Made by a program: the position numbers and the translations under genes
The notes under the pieces: model-generated
The model's input: only the letters and a program-made list of their open reading frames with translations
The model's database searches: none
Told to the model about the DNA's origin: nothing
Shown here: positions 1-9,441 of the stretch, piece after piece
Layout of the letters: each line of letters begins with the position of its first letter
Position numbering within the stretch: position 1 is the stretch's first letter
Assembly: GCF_006088715.1 (NCBI RefSeq)
Contig: NZ_CP030772.1
Span: forward strand, 558,001 to 622,000
Length of the DNA stretch: 64,000 bases
Source of the DNA: Streptomyces sp. YIM 121038
GTDB taxonomy: Bacteria; Actinomycetota; Actinomycetes; Streptomycetales; Streptomycetaceae
Direction: 5' to 3'

Positions 1-924
1 AACCTCCTGGCCGAGACCTCGATCCGCTACGGCGGTTACGGCGGGATCGCCCACCATCTAGTCGCCGACACCTATATCGCCCTCTTCTCCAGATTTGTGC
101 CCTGCGGGGTGTGGGAGGCCGTCTACCTGATCGACTCCCTCCTGTCCAACGAATCCTCGGCACAGCCCGATACGGTGCATGCCGATACGCAAGGGCAGAG
201 CTTCCCGGTCTTCGGACTTGCGTACCTCCTGGGCATCGACCTCCTCCCGCGTATCCGCAATTTCCATGATCTGACCTTCCACCGCCCCGACCCGGCGGTG
301 CGCTACCGGCACATCGACCCGCTGTTCTCCACCGACCCCCGCACCGCGGTCGACTGGCGCCTTATCGAGCGGCACTGGCCCGATCTCATGCAGGTGGCGC
401 TCTCGGTCAAGGAGGGCACCGTCTCCTCGGTCACCCTGCTGCGGCGGCTGAACAACCGGTCGCGGAAGAACCAGATCTACCAGGCGTTCAGGGAACTCGG
501 ACGCGCGGTACGTACCATGGTGCTGTTGCGGTATCTGTCGGAACCCTCGCTTCGGGAGCAGATCACCAGGGCCACGAACAAGGCGGAGGCCTACAACGGG
601 TTCACCAAGTGGCTCGCCTTCGGCAACCTGGGCCTGCTCAGGAGCCGGGACCCCGAACAGCAGGAGAAAGCGGTCAAGTTCCTCGACCTCGTCGCTCCCA
701 GCGTGATCTTCTCCACCGCCGTCGACATGACCACCGTCCTGCGGGAAATGGCCCAAGAAGGCTGGGACGTGCTGCCCGAGGACGTGGCGGTGCTCAGTCC
801 GCACCGGACCGGGCACGTGCTGCGCTTCGGCGACTACGCCACCGACCACCTCCACGTCCCGCCCACCCCCTACGGCCCCGCCCTCCGCCTCAAGGGCGAC
901 AGCGGGGCAGCCCCAGGGCCCTGA
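1..924 (+). pseudogene. Tn3-family transposase, C-terminal part (runs off left edge)
   Basis: The reading frame is open from base 1 and ends at TGA 922-924. It matches the C-terminal catalytic half of Tn3-family transposases, which cut and join transposon ends. The second catalytic Asp lies in VHADTQGQ. The Glu region is in QQEKAVKFLDLV, followed by the typical VIFSTAVDMTTVL segment. The same blocks recur in the minus-strand copies at 12.4-14.7 kb and 30.9-34.1 kb, so this is a related element. Whether the N-terminal half exists lies outside the window. I see no clear terminal inverted repeat just after the stop. Confidence 0.9.
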
Positions 925-1242
925 TCTCCTGACGGGCGCGGCCGTGGGCCGCGGCAGTGCGGTCGTGGGCCGCGGCAGTGCGGTCGTGCCCCATGGGCTG
1001 CGCGGAAGCCCGGGCAGGCCGCCTTCTCCGAAAGGGTCCGGCGCCCGGGGTCGGTCAGGGGCTTGAGCCGGCGCGTGGTGGCGTGCGGGACATGCTGTTG
1101 TCATGTGCACTGCCTCATGGTGATCCCTGCGCCTCTGTCCGGCGGGAGTGCCGGGCCGGGCGGGGGGAGAGGCTGAAGGATGTACGGGTGAGGGGCTATT
1201 CCCGGCCAGTGGGACGGCAGCCCTGCGGATACGCCGGAAGCG
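925..1242. other. Intergenic stretch before the terpenoid operon
   Basis: About 320 bases without a convincing gene. It holds a 21-bp tandem duplication (944-985) and then GC-rich sequence leading to the dxs remnant. Operon promoter elements may lie here, but I cannot point to a clear -35/-10 pair. Confidence 0.4.
944..985. repeat. 21-bp tandem duplication
   Basis: Two perfect adjacent copies of a 21-bp unit starting GTGGGCCGCGGCAGTG (944-964 and 965-985), just after the transposase stop. It may be a replication slip or part of the transposon end. No function is evident. Confidence 0.9.
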
Positions 1243-1413
1243 GTGACCGGGATGATGGTACAGGCGGCGAACCTCCTGGAGGCGGTCACCGGCCCGGAGG
1301 ATGTGCGGGCGCTGACGCCGGAGCTGCTGCCGCGGCTGGCCGGTCAGATCCGGGCCTTTCTGATCGAGAAGGTGTGCGCGGTCGGCGGGCACCTGGGCCC
1401 GAACCTGGGCGCG
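1243..1413 (+). pseudogene. dxs: 1-deoxy-D-xylulose-5-phosphate synthase, N-terminal remnant
   Basis: From ATG 1243 the protein reads like the first ~55 residues of DXS, the first enzyme of the MEP isoprenoid pathway: [20 protein letters not shown], then IRAFLIEKV and the signature [10 protein letters not shown]. Similarity stops abruptly at about 1413, where about 630 residues would be expected. The next ~20 bases lead into the ispG ribosome site. In another frame they read RYAREGV, which could be the last codons of the lost dxs, so an internal deletion joining dxs start to dxs end is plausible. The fragment cannot be active. It shows the operon once began with dxs. Confidence 0.8.
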
Positions 1414-1432
1414 CTACGCCCGGGAGGGTGTG

Positions 1433-2580
1433 ATGACCACCATCAACGTCGGGATGCCCGCCGTGCCCACCACGACTCCGGTGCGCCGTGCCTCACGGCA
1501 GATCCAGGTCGGTGCCGTGCCGGTGGGGGCGGCGCACCGGTCAGCGTGCAGACCATGACCACCACGGTGACCGCAGATGTGGACGCCACCCTCCAGCAGA
1601 TCGCCGAAGTCACCGCCGCCGGCTGCGGCATCGTCCGCGTCGCGGTGCCCTCCGCCGACGATGCCGAAGCTCTCCCCCAGATCGTGGCGAAATCACCGAT
1701 CCCGGTGATCGCCGACATCCACTTCCAGCCCCGCTACGTCTTCGCCGCCCTCGATGCCGGGTGTGCGGCGGTACGGGTGAACCCAGGCAACATCAAGAAG
1801 TTCAACGACCGGGTCGGCGAGATCGCCAAGGCCGCGTCGGCGGCGGGGGTGCCCATCCGTATCGGGGTGAACGCCGGCTCCCTAGATCCGCGTCTGCTCG
1901 CCAAGCACGGATCGGCCACGCCTGAGGCCTTGGTGGAGTCTGCGTTGTGGGAGTGCTCGCTGTTCGAGGAGCACGGCTTCACCGATTTGAAGATCGCGGT
2001 CAAGCACCACGACCCGCGAACGGTGATCGCCGCCAACCGGCTGCTCGCCGAACGCTGCCACTACCCCCTCCACCTGGGAGTGACCGAGGCCGGACCGGCC
2101 TCCCAGGGCGCGATCAAGTCCGCTGTCGCCTTCGGCATCCTCCTCGCGGACGGTATCGGCGACACCATCCGCGTCTCGATCTCCGACGACCCCGTCGAAC
2201 AGGTAAAGGCCGGCCACCACATCCTCGCCTCCCTCGGCCTGCGGCCGCGCAGGCTGGAGATCGTCTCCTGCCCCGGCTGCGGCCGCCTCCAGGTCGACCT
2301 CCACACCCTCGCCACCAAGGTCGAGGCCGCGTTCGACGGTTTCCCCCACCCCCTGCGGATCGCGGTGATGGGGTGTGTGGTCAACGGGCCCGGCGAATCC
2401 CGTGAAGCCGACCTCGGCGTCTCCTGCGGCAACGGCAAAGGACAGATCTACCGGGGCGGCGAAGTCATCACCACAGTCCCCGAAGCCAAGATCGTCGACA
2501 CCCTCCTCACCGAGGCCCTGCGCCTGGCCGAACACCCCGACGACGACTCCGAGTTCCCGCAGGCAGGTGATGTACCGTGA
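1433..2580 (+). CDS. ispG: IspG (HMB-PP synthase), with an apparent frameshift near the N terminus
   Basis: IspG (GcpE) is the 4Fe-4S enzyme turning MEcPP into HMBPP in the MEP pathway. The start is ATG 1433, with GGGAGG five bases upstream, giving [14 protein letters not shown] as in actinomycete IspG. The frame is lost at the G run 1525-1529: upstream codons read [10 protein letters not shown], and downstream codons in the next frame continue [13 protein letters not shown] without loss of similarity. The rest is full length, with VNPGNIK, GVTEAGP, and the cluster-binding regions SCPGCGR and [10 protein letters not shown]. The stop overlaps the next gene's GTG. If the shift is real the gene is dead unless translation restarts downstream. 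If it is a one-base error the enzyme is intact. Confidence 0.85.
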
Positions 2581-3659
2581 CCGTGCCCTCCCTGACGGTC
2601 CAGCCGCTGGACCTGGGCGCCGCCCAAACCCACGTCGACGAGGTGCTGCACGACTTCTTGCACCTCAAGCCCCAGGCCGCGAAGGCAGACGGGCTCCCCG
2701 AGGACATTCCCCGTCAGTTGCGCCGCTTCCTGGATGCGGGCGGGAAGCGGCTGCGCCCGCTGCTGTGTGTCCTGGGCTGGCACGCCGCCGGCGGCCGCGG
2801 CAAGACCGGACCCATCGTGCGCACGGCGGCGGCACTGGAACTCTTCCACGCCTTCTGCCTCACCCACGACGACATCATGGACCGCTCCGCCACCCGCCGC
2901 GGACAATCCACCGTCCACCGCACCCTCGCCACCCGGCATCCGGACCCGGACAGCCGTGCTGCCGCCTGGTGGGGAACCTGCGGCGCGATCCTGGCCGGCG
3001 ACATGGCCCTGGCCTGGTGTGAGGAACTCCTCGACAGCGCAGAGCCTCCGCCCGCCTGCCGCACCGCCCTGCGCCAGGTTCTCGCGGCAATGCGCCAGGA
3101 GGTCATCTACGGCCAGTACCTGGACCTGCTGGCTCCCCTCGGGCCCGCCACCGACCTGAACACGGCGCTGCGCGTGATCCGCTACAAGAGAGCGAAGTAC
3201 ACGGTGGAGCGCCCCCTGCACACCGGGGCCGTCCTCGCCGGGGCCGACGAGGTGCTGCTGGAGTCTCTGAGCCGGTTCGCCCTGCCCCTGGGTGAAGCGT
3301 TCCAGCTCCGCGATGACCTGCTGGGCGTCTTCGGCAATCCCCAGCAGACCGGCAAACCGGTCCTGGACGATCTGCGCGAGGGCAAGCACACCGTCCTGCT
3401 GGCGCTGGCAGCCCAGCGCGCCACCGGGGCCCAACAGACACTTCTGACACATCTGGTGGGCGATCCGGGCCTTGACGAGACCAGCGCTGCCCGCATCCAG
3501 GACGTGCTGAAGGCCACCGGGGCCCGCACCACCGTGGAGTCCATGATCGCTGCCCGGTACGAGCAGGCCCTGACCGCATTGGAGGGGACCCCGCTCCCGC
3601 CCGCCGCCATCGTCACACTGCGGCGCATCGCGGCGCTGGCCGTGGAGCGGGCCTCGTGA
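2577..3659 (+). CDS. Polyprenyl diphosphate synthase, GGPP-synthase type
   Basis: A 360-residue trans-prenyltransferase that would condense IPP with allylic diphosphates, most likely to GGPP (C20). Family marks are GGKRLRP at 55-61, the first Asp-rich motif HDDIMD at 97-102 and the second at 246-247 (RDDLLG, the Streptomyces-type form ending in Gly). The length is normal. The start is GTG 2577, overlapping the ispG stop as GTGA, and the stop overlaps the ispH start, so ispG, this gene and ispH are translationally coupled. It closely resembles the minus-strand synthase at 28.6-29.7 kb, sharing the IRYKxAKYTxERPxHxGA block. Chain length is inferred from context, not measured. Confidence 0.92.
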   Translation: MTVPSLTVQPLDLGAAQTHVDEVLHDFLHLKPQAAKADGLPEDIPRQLRRFLDAGGKRLRPLLCVLGWHAAGGRGKTGPIVRTAAALELFHAFCLTHDDIMDRSATRRGQSTVHRTLATRHPDPDSRAAAWWGTCGAILAGDMALAWCEELLDSAEPPPACRTALRQVLAAMRQEVIYGQYLDLLAPLGPATDLNTALRVIRYKRAKYTVERPLHTGAVLAGADEVLLESLSRFALPLGEAFQLRDDLLGVFGNPQQTGKPVLDDLREGKHTVLLALAAQRATGAQQTLLTHLVGDPGLDETSAARIQDVLKATGARTTVESMIAARYEQALTALEGTPLPPAAIVTLRRIAALAVERAS

Positions 3660-4630
3660 CCGGCCCCAAGCGAGTATTGCTCGCCACCCCGCGCGGGGCC
3701 TGCGCCGGGGTGGAGCGGGCCATCGCCACCGTGGAGAAGGCGCTGGAAGCGTACGGGGCGCCGGTCTATGTGCGCCACGAGATCGTCCACAACACATACG
3801 TGGTCAAGACCCTGGAGAAGAAGGGCGCGGTCTTCGTCGAGGACACCTCCCAGGTGCCACCGGGCAGCATCGTCATCTTCTCCGCGCACGGCGTCGCCCC
3901 AGCCGTTCACAAGGGCGCCGCACGGCGCCAGTTGACGGTCGTTGACGCGACCTGCCCGCTGGTCACCAAGGACCACAAGGAAGCCCTCCGCTACGCCAAG
4001 GAGGACTACGACATCCTCCTCATCGGCCACGAGGGCCACGAAGAAGTCATCGGTACGAGCGGCGAGGCACCCGAGCACATCACACTGGTCGACGGCCCCG
4101 AGGACGTCGCCGATGTCGAGGTGCGCGACCCGGACAAGGCCGTCTGGCTCTCCCAGACCACGCTGTCGGTCGACGAGACGATGCAGACGGTCGACGCCCT
4201 CAAGGGCCGCTACCCGAACCTGCTCTCGCCGCCCAGTGACGACATCTGCTACGCGACGCAGAACCGGCAGATCGCGGTCGAGCAGATGGGCGCGGAATCC
4301 GACCTGGTCATCGTGGTCGGGTCCCGCAACTCCTCCAACTCCAAGCGGCTGGTCGAGGTCGCCCTCGGCGCCGGTGCGAAGGCGTCGTACCTGGTCGACT
4401 ACGCCGAGGAGCTCAATGAGGCGTGGCTAGACGGGGTGACCACGGTGGGTGTGACCTCCGGTGCTTCTGTTCCGGAGATCCTGGTCGACGGCGTCTTGAA
4501 ATGGCTGGCCCAGCGCGGGTACGGCGACGTCGAGACCGTCAAAGCCGCGGAAGAACACCAGCACTTCGCCCTACCCCGCGAACTGGCCCAGCCATCACGC
4601 ACCTTCCGACAGAAGCGAGGAACCCCATGA
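3656..4630 (+). CDS. ispH: IspH (4-hydroxy-3-methylbut-2-enyl diphosphate reductase)
   Basis: A 324-residue IspH (LytB), the iron-sulphur enzyme that converts HMBPP to IPP and DMAPP. The three cluster cysteines are at 16 (GACAGV), 100 (DATCPLV) and 198 ([11 protein letters not shown]). The HEIVHN and VTSGASVPE motifs are present. The GTG start at 3656 overlaps the upstream stop. A MEP gene inside a terpene operon usually serves as a second, cluster-specific copy that raises precursor supply. That role is inference. The sequence looks intact. Confidence 0.95.
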   Translation: MTGPKRVLLATPRGACAGVERAIATVEKALEAYGAPVYVRHEIVHNTYVVKTLEKKGAVFVEDTSQVPPGSIVIFSAHGVAPAVHKGAARRQLTVVDATCPLVTKDHKEALRYAKEDYDILLIGHEGHEEVIGTSGEAPEHITLVDGPEDVADVEVRDPDKAVWLSQTTLSVDETMQTVDALKGRYPNLLSPPSDDICYATQNRQIAVEQMGAESDLVIVVGSRNSSNSKRLVEVALGAGAKASYLVDYAEELNEAWLDGVTTVGVTSGASVPEILVDGVLKWLAQRGYGDVETVKAAEEHQHFALPRELAQPSRTFRQKRGTP

Positions 4631-4678
4631 GACGGCGTCCTTCCTGTGTATCTCCTCCAAGGGCCTGCGAGGAACGCT

Positions 4679-6061
4679 ATGATCGCCATGGCTGATCCGC
4701 CAACCGCATCCGGCGGACTCCCACTGGTGGGGCACATCCCGGCACTGGCATTGCGACGCCTCGCCTTTGTAGAGGATGTTCGAGGTGAAGGCGGCCTGCT
4801 GAGGCTCCGTCTGGGCCGGACACCGGCCTACCTGATTAACGATCACACAGTGGCACGGGAGGTGCTCAGCGACGGCGGCGACACGTTCGCCCGCGGAAGG
4901 TTTTTCCGCAAGCTGCGGCCGCTGGTCGGCAATGGTCTGGGAACATCCGACGGGGCATTCCACCTGAGGCAGCGACGAATGGTCCAGCCTGTCTTCCACC
5001 ACTCGTGCCCTGGATACGACCTCGACGCCCTTCTCACAGTGATCGAAACGCGGATCGGATCCTGGCGCACTGGGATGACTCTGGATGTTGCCCGGGAAAT
5101 GGACAGTCTGGCCGTCGCGCTGATTACCACCACTCTGTTCTCCTCGGACCGGGCGGTCGGCGAGGCGGAAGCCATCCAAGCCTCGATCGCCGATTTCATG
5201 AGGGGCGTGGGAATGCGCACTGTCATTCCCAGCGATGTGTTGGAGAAGCTCCCCACGCCAGGCAACCGGAAGTTCACAGCAGCACGCGATCGGCTCGAGA
5301 ATGCGCTGATCTCAGTCATCGACACCTACCGGGCCGATGAGCGCGAGCATCGCGATGTGCTATCGATGTTGATGGCGGCACGGGACGAGCGCGGGCAGCC
5401 GATGACTGACCGGGAACTGCGCGACGAGGTCTTGTCGCTCCTCATTGCCGGGGGCGACACCACCGGCCACACGCTGGGATGGGCTTTCCACGAAGTCGGC
5501 CGGCATCCTCACGCTGAGCAGCGGCTTCGCGACGAACTCCAGACGGTTCTCGACGGCGGCCGGGTGTCCAAGAGGACCCTGCCGGGGTTGTCGTACGTCC
5601 GTCAGGTCATCAACGAGGCGCTCCGGCTGCACAATCCCGGATGGATCGTCATGCGCCGCACGACCCGGGACGTGGTGCTGGCCGGAGCACCGATCCCGGC
5701 GGGAAGTGAGCTGTTGATCAGCATCACCGCTCTGCACCGCGACCCGTCTGTCTACCCCGAGCCGGACACATTCGCTCCTGACCGCTGGTCGGGGGAGGAA
5801 GCCAGGACGGTCTCGCGCCGCATGTTCATGCCGTTCGGAGCAGGCACACGGCTGTGCGCCGGTGAACCCCTGGCCCGCATGTCGATGGCGCTGGTCCTCG
5901 CCACGGTTCCCACCCGTTTCCGGCTCGTTCCGGCGCCCGGCGCCCGGCCCGTCCAGGAGATCGCCAGCGGCACCATGGCGCCCAGCGCGATGCTCATGAC
6001 CCTGCACCCACCTCTCACTCCGTCGCCAGCGGACTCCCCACCCGCACCCAGCCACGAGTGA
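4679..6061 (+). CDS. Cytochrome P450
   Basis: A 460-residue soluble bacterial P450. The start is ATG 4679, with GAGG six bases upstream; ATG 4688 is an alternative. Visible marks are the I-helix AGGDTT at 257-262 (oxygen activation), ExxR at 313-316 (EALR) and the haem loop FGAGTRLCAG at 386-395 with Cys393 as iron ligand. It lies 48 bases after ispH and 10 bases before the terpene synthase remnant, so it probably oxidises the terpene made by this operon. No redox partner gene is adjacent. A short proline-rich tail ends the protein. Substrate unknown. Confidence 0.93.
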   Translation: MIAMADPPTASGGLPLVGHIPALALRRLAFVEDVRGEGGLLRLRLGRTPAYLINDHTVAREVLSDGGDTFARGRFFRKLRPLVGNGLGTSDGAFHLRQRRMVQPVFHHSCPGYDLDALLTVIETRIGSWRTGMTLDVAREMDSLAVALITTTLFSSDRAVGEAEAIQASIADFMRGVGMRTVIPSDVLEKLPTPGNRKFTAARDRLENALISVIDTYRADEREHRDVLSMLMAARDERGQPMTDRELRDEVLSLLIAGGDTTGHTLGWAFHEVGRHPHAEQRLRDELQTVLDGGRVSKRTLPGLSYVRQVINEALRLHNPGWIVMRRTTRDVVLAGAPIPAGSELLISITALHRDPSVYPEPDTFAPDRWSGEEARTVSRRMFMPFGAGTRLCAGEPLARMSMALVLATVPTRFRLVPAPGARPVQEIASGTMAPSAMLMTLHPPLTPSPADSPPAPSHE

Positions 6062-6071
6062 AGGCCCCTCC

Positions 6072-6215
6072 ATGGACATCTCACGGTCGGCAGCGTTCAC
6101 GCAGATCCCGGCTTTCTACTGTCCCTTCCCCTATGCCATCGCTCCCGAGCATGCCGAGACCGACCAGCGCACCGTCCAGTGGATGGACCGCTTCGGCATG
6201 TTCGGGTGTGAGTAG
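6072..6215 (+). pseudogene. Class I terpene synthase, 5' remnant
   Basis: ATG 6072 opens a 47-codon frame ending in TAG. Its sequence has the N-terminal pattern of bacterial class I terpene synthases: FTQIPAFYCPFPYAIAPEHA, then a run ending TVQWMDRFGMF. The family continues for about 300 more residues, including the metal-binding motifs, but similarity ends here and what follows is unrelated. The operon's cyclase was therefore cut off, probably by a mobile element that later decayed. A GAAGG lies upstream, within the P450 stop region. Confidence 0.75.
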
Positions 6216-6598
6216 TTGGGGTACAGGAAGTCCCGGTGAGAACGATCATGGTCGGGGCGTGACCCAAGTAACCCGTCGGTAGGTTTCGGCGGTGGCGCTG
6301 ACCTGGGGAGTCTCCGCGCAGTGGGGGTCCCATACTGGTGAGCCGAAAAGACAACGCTAAAGCAGTTGCGCCCCAGTTCAGAGGGCGAATCAGGGCAGTC
6401 GCAGCGGACGTGCTCCGAGGGGTGTGTCCGGAGCGCGGTCCTGGTCACTGCCGCGCTTCGCTTCCCAGACGTCTACCGGGACCTTGGGGCAAGGGCGGCT
6501 GGGCGGCCCTGCCGGTCTTCACCCCGGCTCACCGCTTGATCTGACGGCCACGACCGGCAGGTCAGCTCCTTTCCGGGAGTGGAGTCCTCCCCTCCCGG
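6216..6598. other. Junction region, no gene seen
   Basis: About 380 bases between the truncated terpene synthase and the convergent secreted-protein fragment. I see no coding signal that carries on from either side. It probably holds remnants of the element that cut both genes, but I recognise no insertion-sequence end. Confidence 0.4.
6573..6598. terminator. Hairpin, probable terminator
   Basis: CCGGGAG at 6573-6579 pairs with CTCCCGG at 6592-6598, and the loop can extend the stem. It sits directly after the stop of the minus-strand gene ending at 6599. There is no T tract, as is usual in Streptomyces. Confidence 0.5.
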
Positions 6599-6850
6599 TC
6601 AGGTGATGGTGAGGGATAGGTCGCTGGAGATGCTGGCGAGGCCGAGTTCACACAGGGTGAAGTTGGGAGAGGCGCCGGTGGTGGTCTGGATGAAGGGGTC
6701 GCCGGCGAAGAGGCCGTAGGTCATGGTGCCGGTGGTGACGACCTGCTTGACACCGCCGGCGATGGTGACGTTGCGGTTGCCGGAGAAGGTACTGCTCTGC
6801 CCCGTGTTCCAGGTCAGGGTGAAGACGGACAGAGGCCCCTCCCACGCCGT
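6599..6850 (-). pseudogene. Secreted-protein C-terminal fragment
   Basis: On the minus strand the last ~80 residues (FTLTWNTGQSSTFSGNRNV, later GTMTYGLFAGDPFIQ) resemble a beta-rich C-terminal segment seen in actinomycete secreted proteins of unknown function. No signal peptide or start is left, and the upstream part (about 6850-6907) looks unrelated, so this is a 5'-truncated remnant. Function unknown. The family call rests on memory of the pattern only. Confidence 0.5.
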
Positions 6851-6870
6851 CGGCTGGCATACGCCTCCCC

Positions 6871-7173
6871 GGGACGCTCTTGACCTCCGAAACAGCTCAA
6901 TTGGCATATGCGTGTGCGCCGATGCCGCTCCTATTCACGCTCCTACGCCCCCCCGGGCAGCCTGTTGTGAGCCTGTCCCGGAAGACATGCTGGAAGCAAT
7001 CGTTTCCCCGACCTAGCCGAGCATGCCGCAATTTTCTGAAATACGCAGATTCTCCCGGTAAAAGGCCAGGCGGGCCTCCCCGCCGCCGAGCTTTGAATCT
7101 GTTTGCCAGTCATGCTTTGAGGTTTTGGTGGATGCCAAACCGGCTATGCCCCTCCGAAAGGACAGATCGAGTG
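6871..7173. promoter_or_regulatory. Leader region of the terpene-synthase-like gene
   Basis: About 300 bases of lower GC than the surroundings. The frame of the downstream gene is open here, but codon use is not gene-like. AAAGGA (7157-7162) precedes GTG 7171 and ATG 7174 at suitable spacing. A promoter is likely within this stretch. I cannot assign its boxes. Confidence 0.4.
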
Positions 7174-8952
7174 ATGAACATCCGTGAGGATGATCCTTGG
7201 TCGCTTACGCCAAGAGTCCGATGGGTAATGGCGGACACCATCGCTCAATATGGCGACATTGCAGGTGCGGGCACGGTAAGGACTGAAGGCCCTCGGGTCT
7301 CGTATACCTTGCGACCCGAAATCGGCAAATACGTCGCAGAGCGACGCAAGGTCGCCGAGTACTGGCATTCACATCTGGAGAATCGGGCACTAAATTCCCC
7401 AGATGTCGTCGCGGCGTGGGTGCGGGGCACAAGCCGAATTATCGGTGATGTCCTTGAACCCGCGATCGGGGATGAGTACGACGAATACCTCCAGGGGGTT
7501 CCGCGATATCTCCAGCCTGCCATTGTTTCAGCGCGCTCCGCTTACGATAACGAAGATCTAGATAAATGGCTCCGCCGGAACGTTCCATGGAAATCGCTAT
7601 CCCCCACAATTGATCGAAACGATGCCGGTGCAGGATACTCGCGATGCGCATTCCTGCTTTACAACGACAAATATCATATTCGTGCCATGCACGCCTACTT
7701 CACCTACGTCCTCATGATTGACGACGTATCGGCGCCGCCGACGTACCGCTTGGACGGGTGGGCCGACCGGGTGACATCCGCCGGCATCGACGTCCACTAC
7801 GTGGAAGGCCTTTTGCGTGAAGACCTGAAACCGTCACGCGCCTACACCGACGCCACTTACAGGTTTTTCGGTCTCAATGATGCCGAAAAAATTGCTCCCG
7901 ACCCGGACGGGGATACCTCGGCGCGCTGGGGATTCACCGATGATGACGGATCAATCGACGCCTACCTTCTATGGCGGTGCTGGCAGACATGGGCCGGGAT
8001 CATGCCCTCAGCTGTTCAGACACTTTCAGAGACCCGCGAGGGTAGGCTGGTGTCAGCTCAGGCATATGCCGCCCTGCTGGAAGTCACCACGCTCGCCCAG
8101 GACTACTGCTCCTACCCGAAAGAGTTCTGCCAGGGTGAGACATCGAACATTCTCTACACCTTGGATAAGGCGGCGGAAAGCTTCTGGCTGGTCAGGCGGC
8201 GCTGCATGCTGTTGATCGGCGTATACGCTCCGCCCTGGCATGCGACGCTTCAGGATGCCGAGAGTTCCCTGGTGGGCCGGGCCAATTTCGCAATGTTCTT
8301 CACGCTCGCAACCTACGCCGGCGAGGCTTTGATCGTCGGATATTGCGCACGGACCGACGGAAGCGTCATCTCAGCTGATGTTGCAAGGTGTGAGGCTAGC
8401 CTCGTCGACCTGCTGCGAGCCACATATTATGAAGGTCCGGCTCCCGAGTCATCTGCAGTTGAGGTCCTCTGCCGGGCGGTCTGCTCATCGTTGGCCTGGT
8501 TTGCACCCGATCCTGGATCCATGCTGACTCAGGAGGTTGTCCGGTCGATCGCGTGCTCGCTTCCTATCGACCACGATGAGGACACCTCTGTCGCCATCTG
8601 TATCGGGCAGCAGGTGCTGACTAGCGCGCAGCTTTGGGGCCATATCGGAGTCGCATACAGAGGCCCCAACTGTGTCAATGAGTGGCTCGAACGTGCCAAA
8701 AAACTTAGTCGAGAGATCGACCAGTGGCTGCGTATCTTGACCTGCGGCGCCCCGGTGGACCACGCTCGAATCACTGACCTCGCAGGGATGATCAGACGCG
8801 ACAGTGATGACCTGGTCCGACCGTCGTGTGGATGTGATTTGCCGATCTGTCGAGGTGCCGCCCTGTATCAATCGACTGTCTGCGCATGGGTCGAGTTCGG
8901 CCCGATAGCACATCTGTATGAACTCAACGAGGCAGTCATATCTTCCTCGTGA
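7174..8952 (+). CDS. Divergent class I terpene-synthase-like protein, 592 residues
   Basis: Not a close match to any family I know, but the order of motifs is that of class I terpene synthases, which ionise a prenyl diphosphate with three Mg ions. An Asp pair lies at 183-184 (YVLMIDDVSAPPT), a diphosphate-sensor-like Arg at 268 (IDAYLLWRCWQTWAG), and an NSE-like motif at 309-317 (QDYCSYPKE) followed by GETSNILYTL, as in bacterial synthases. The first metal ligand, normally Asn, is Gln here. About 270 residues follow this motif, making the protein almost twice the usual length. Start is ATG 7174 (GTG 7171 possible). Codon use is less GC-rich than its neighbours, suggesting separate acquisition. 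It could be active or a paralogue with a changed role. Confidence 0.6.
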   Translation: MNIREDDPWSLTPRVRWVMADTIAQYGDIAGAGTVRTEGPRVSYTLRPEIGKYVAERRKVAEYWHSHLENRALNSPDVVAAWVRGTSRIIGDVLEPAIGDEYDEYLQGVPRYLQPAIVSARSAYDNEDLDKWLRRNVPWKSLSPTIDRNDAGAGYSRCAFLLYNDKYHIRAMHAYFTYVLMIDDVSAPPTYRLDGWADRVTSAGIDVHYVEGLLREDLKPSRAYTDATYRFFGLNDAEKIAPDPDGDTSARWGFTDDDGSIDAYLLWRCWQTWAGIMPSAVQTLSETREGRLVSAQAYAALLEVTTLAQDYCSYPKEFCQGETSNILYTLDKAAESFWLVRRRCMLLIGVYAPPWHATLQDAESSLVGRANFAMFFTLATYAGEALIVGYCARTDGSVISADVARCEASLVDLLRATYYEGPAPESSAVEVLCRAVCSSLAWFAPDPGSMLTQEVVRSIACSLPIDHDEDTSVAICIGQQVLTSAQLWGHIGVAYRGPNCVNEWLERAKKLSREIDQWLRILTCGAPVDHARITDLAGMIRRDSDDLVRPSCGCDLPICRGAALYQSTVCAWVEFGPIAHLYELNEAVISSS

Positions 8953-9162
8953 AATTGCCTTCAGTGTGTTTCAAATTGCCCATAGGGCCATCCAGCCGCA
9001 GGACCGATGCGCAGCCAAAGCCGTAGCCATCACGGAAGAGGTGCTGTTGGTGATCTTCGGCCGTCGGTGTGGTCGCGTTCCAAGGAGGGCCGGCCTGCCC
9101 TGAGTCTCCCCTGAGCTGGGTCGCAACTGCTTAAGCTCTTCGCACGTGATGAGGAGAGCGGT

Positions 9163-9441
9163 ATGAGCAGGGCTGGCGCCCGGGCGGGAGTTGGTACGTA
9201 CCTCCGCTATGACGGGGAGACCGTTGAGATGGTGGAGATGGCCGCGACCATGACGGGTAACGAAATCCTCTTGAAAGACAGCCTGGGCCGGATCCTGTAT
9301 GTGTCTCTGAAGGATCTGCTGTTCTCCGATCGTGCCGCCATCACCCCTAACGAGCCCGGTCCAGGAACGGCAGGGATGGCACCCTGGGTTGCCAGGCTGC
9401 GGCAGCGAGCGGGTGGCCGGGTCACTGGCCGAGGGAGCTGA
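9163..9441 (+). pseudogene. Mu/TniA-type transposase, N-terminal fragment
   Basis: ATG 9163 starts MSRAGARAGVGTYLRYDGET, then a segment ending LLKDSLGRILYVSLKDLLFS. I recognise this as the N-terminal domain that precedes the Mu/Tn7-like (rve) transposase core in some Streptomyces elements. Similarity ends near 9350-9400, where the convergent recombinase gene begins. The DDE core is absent. Confidence 0.55.
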
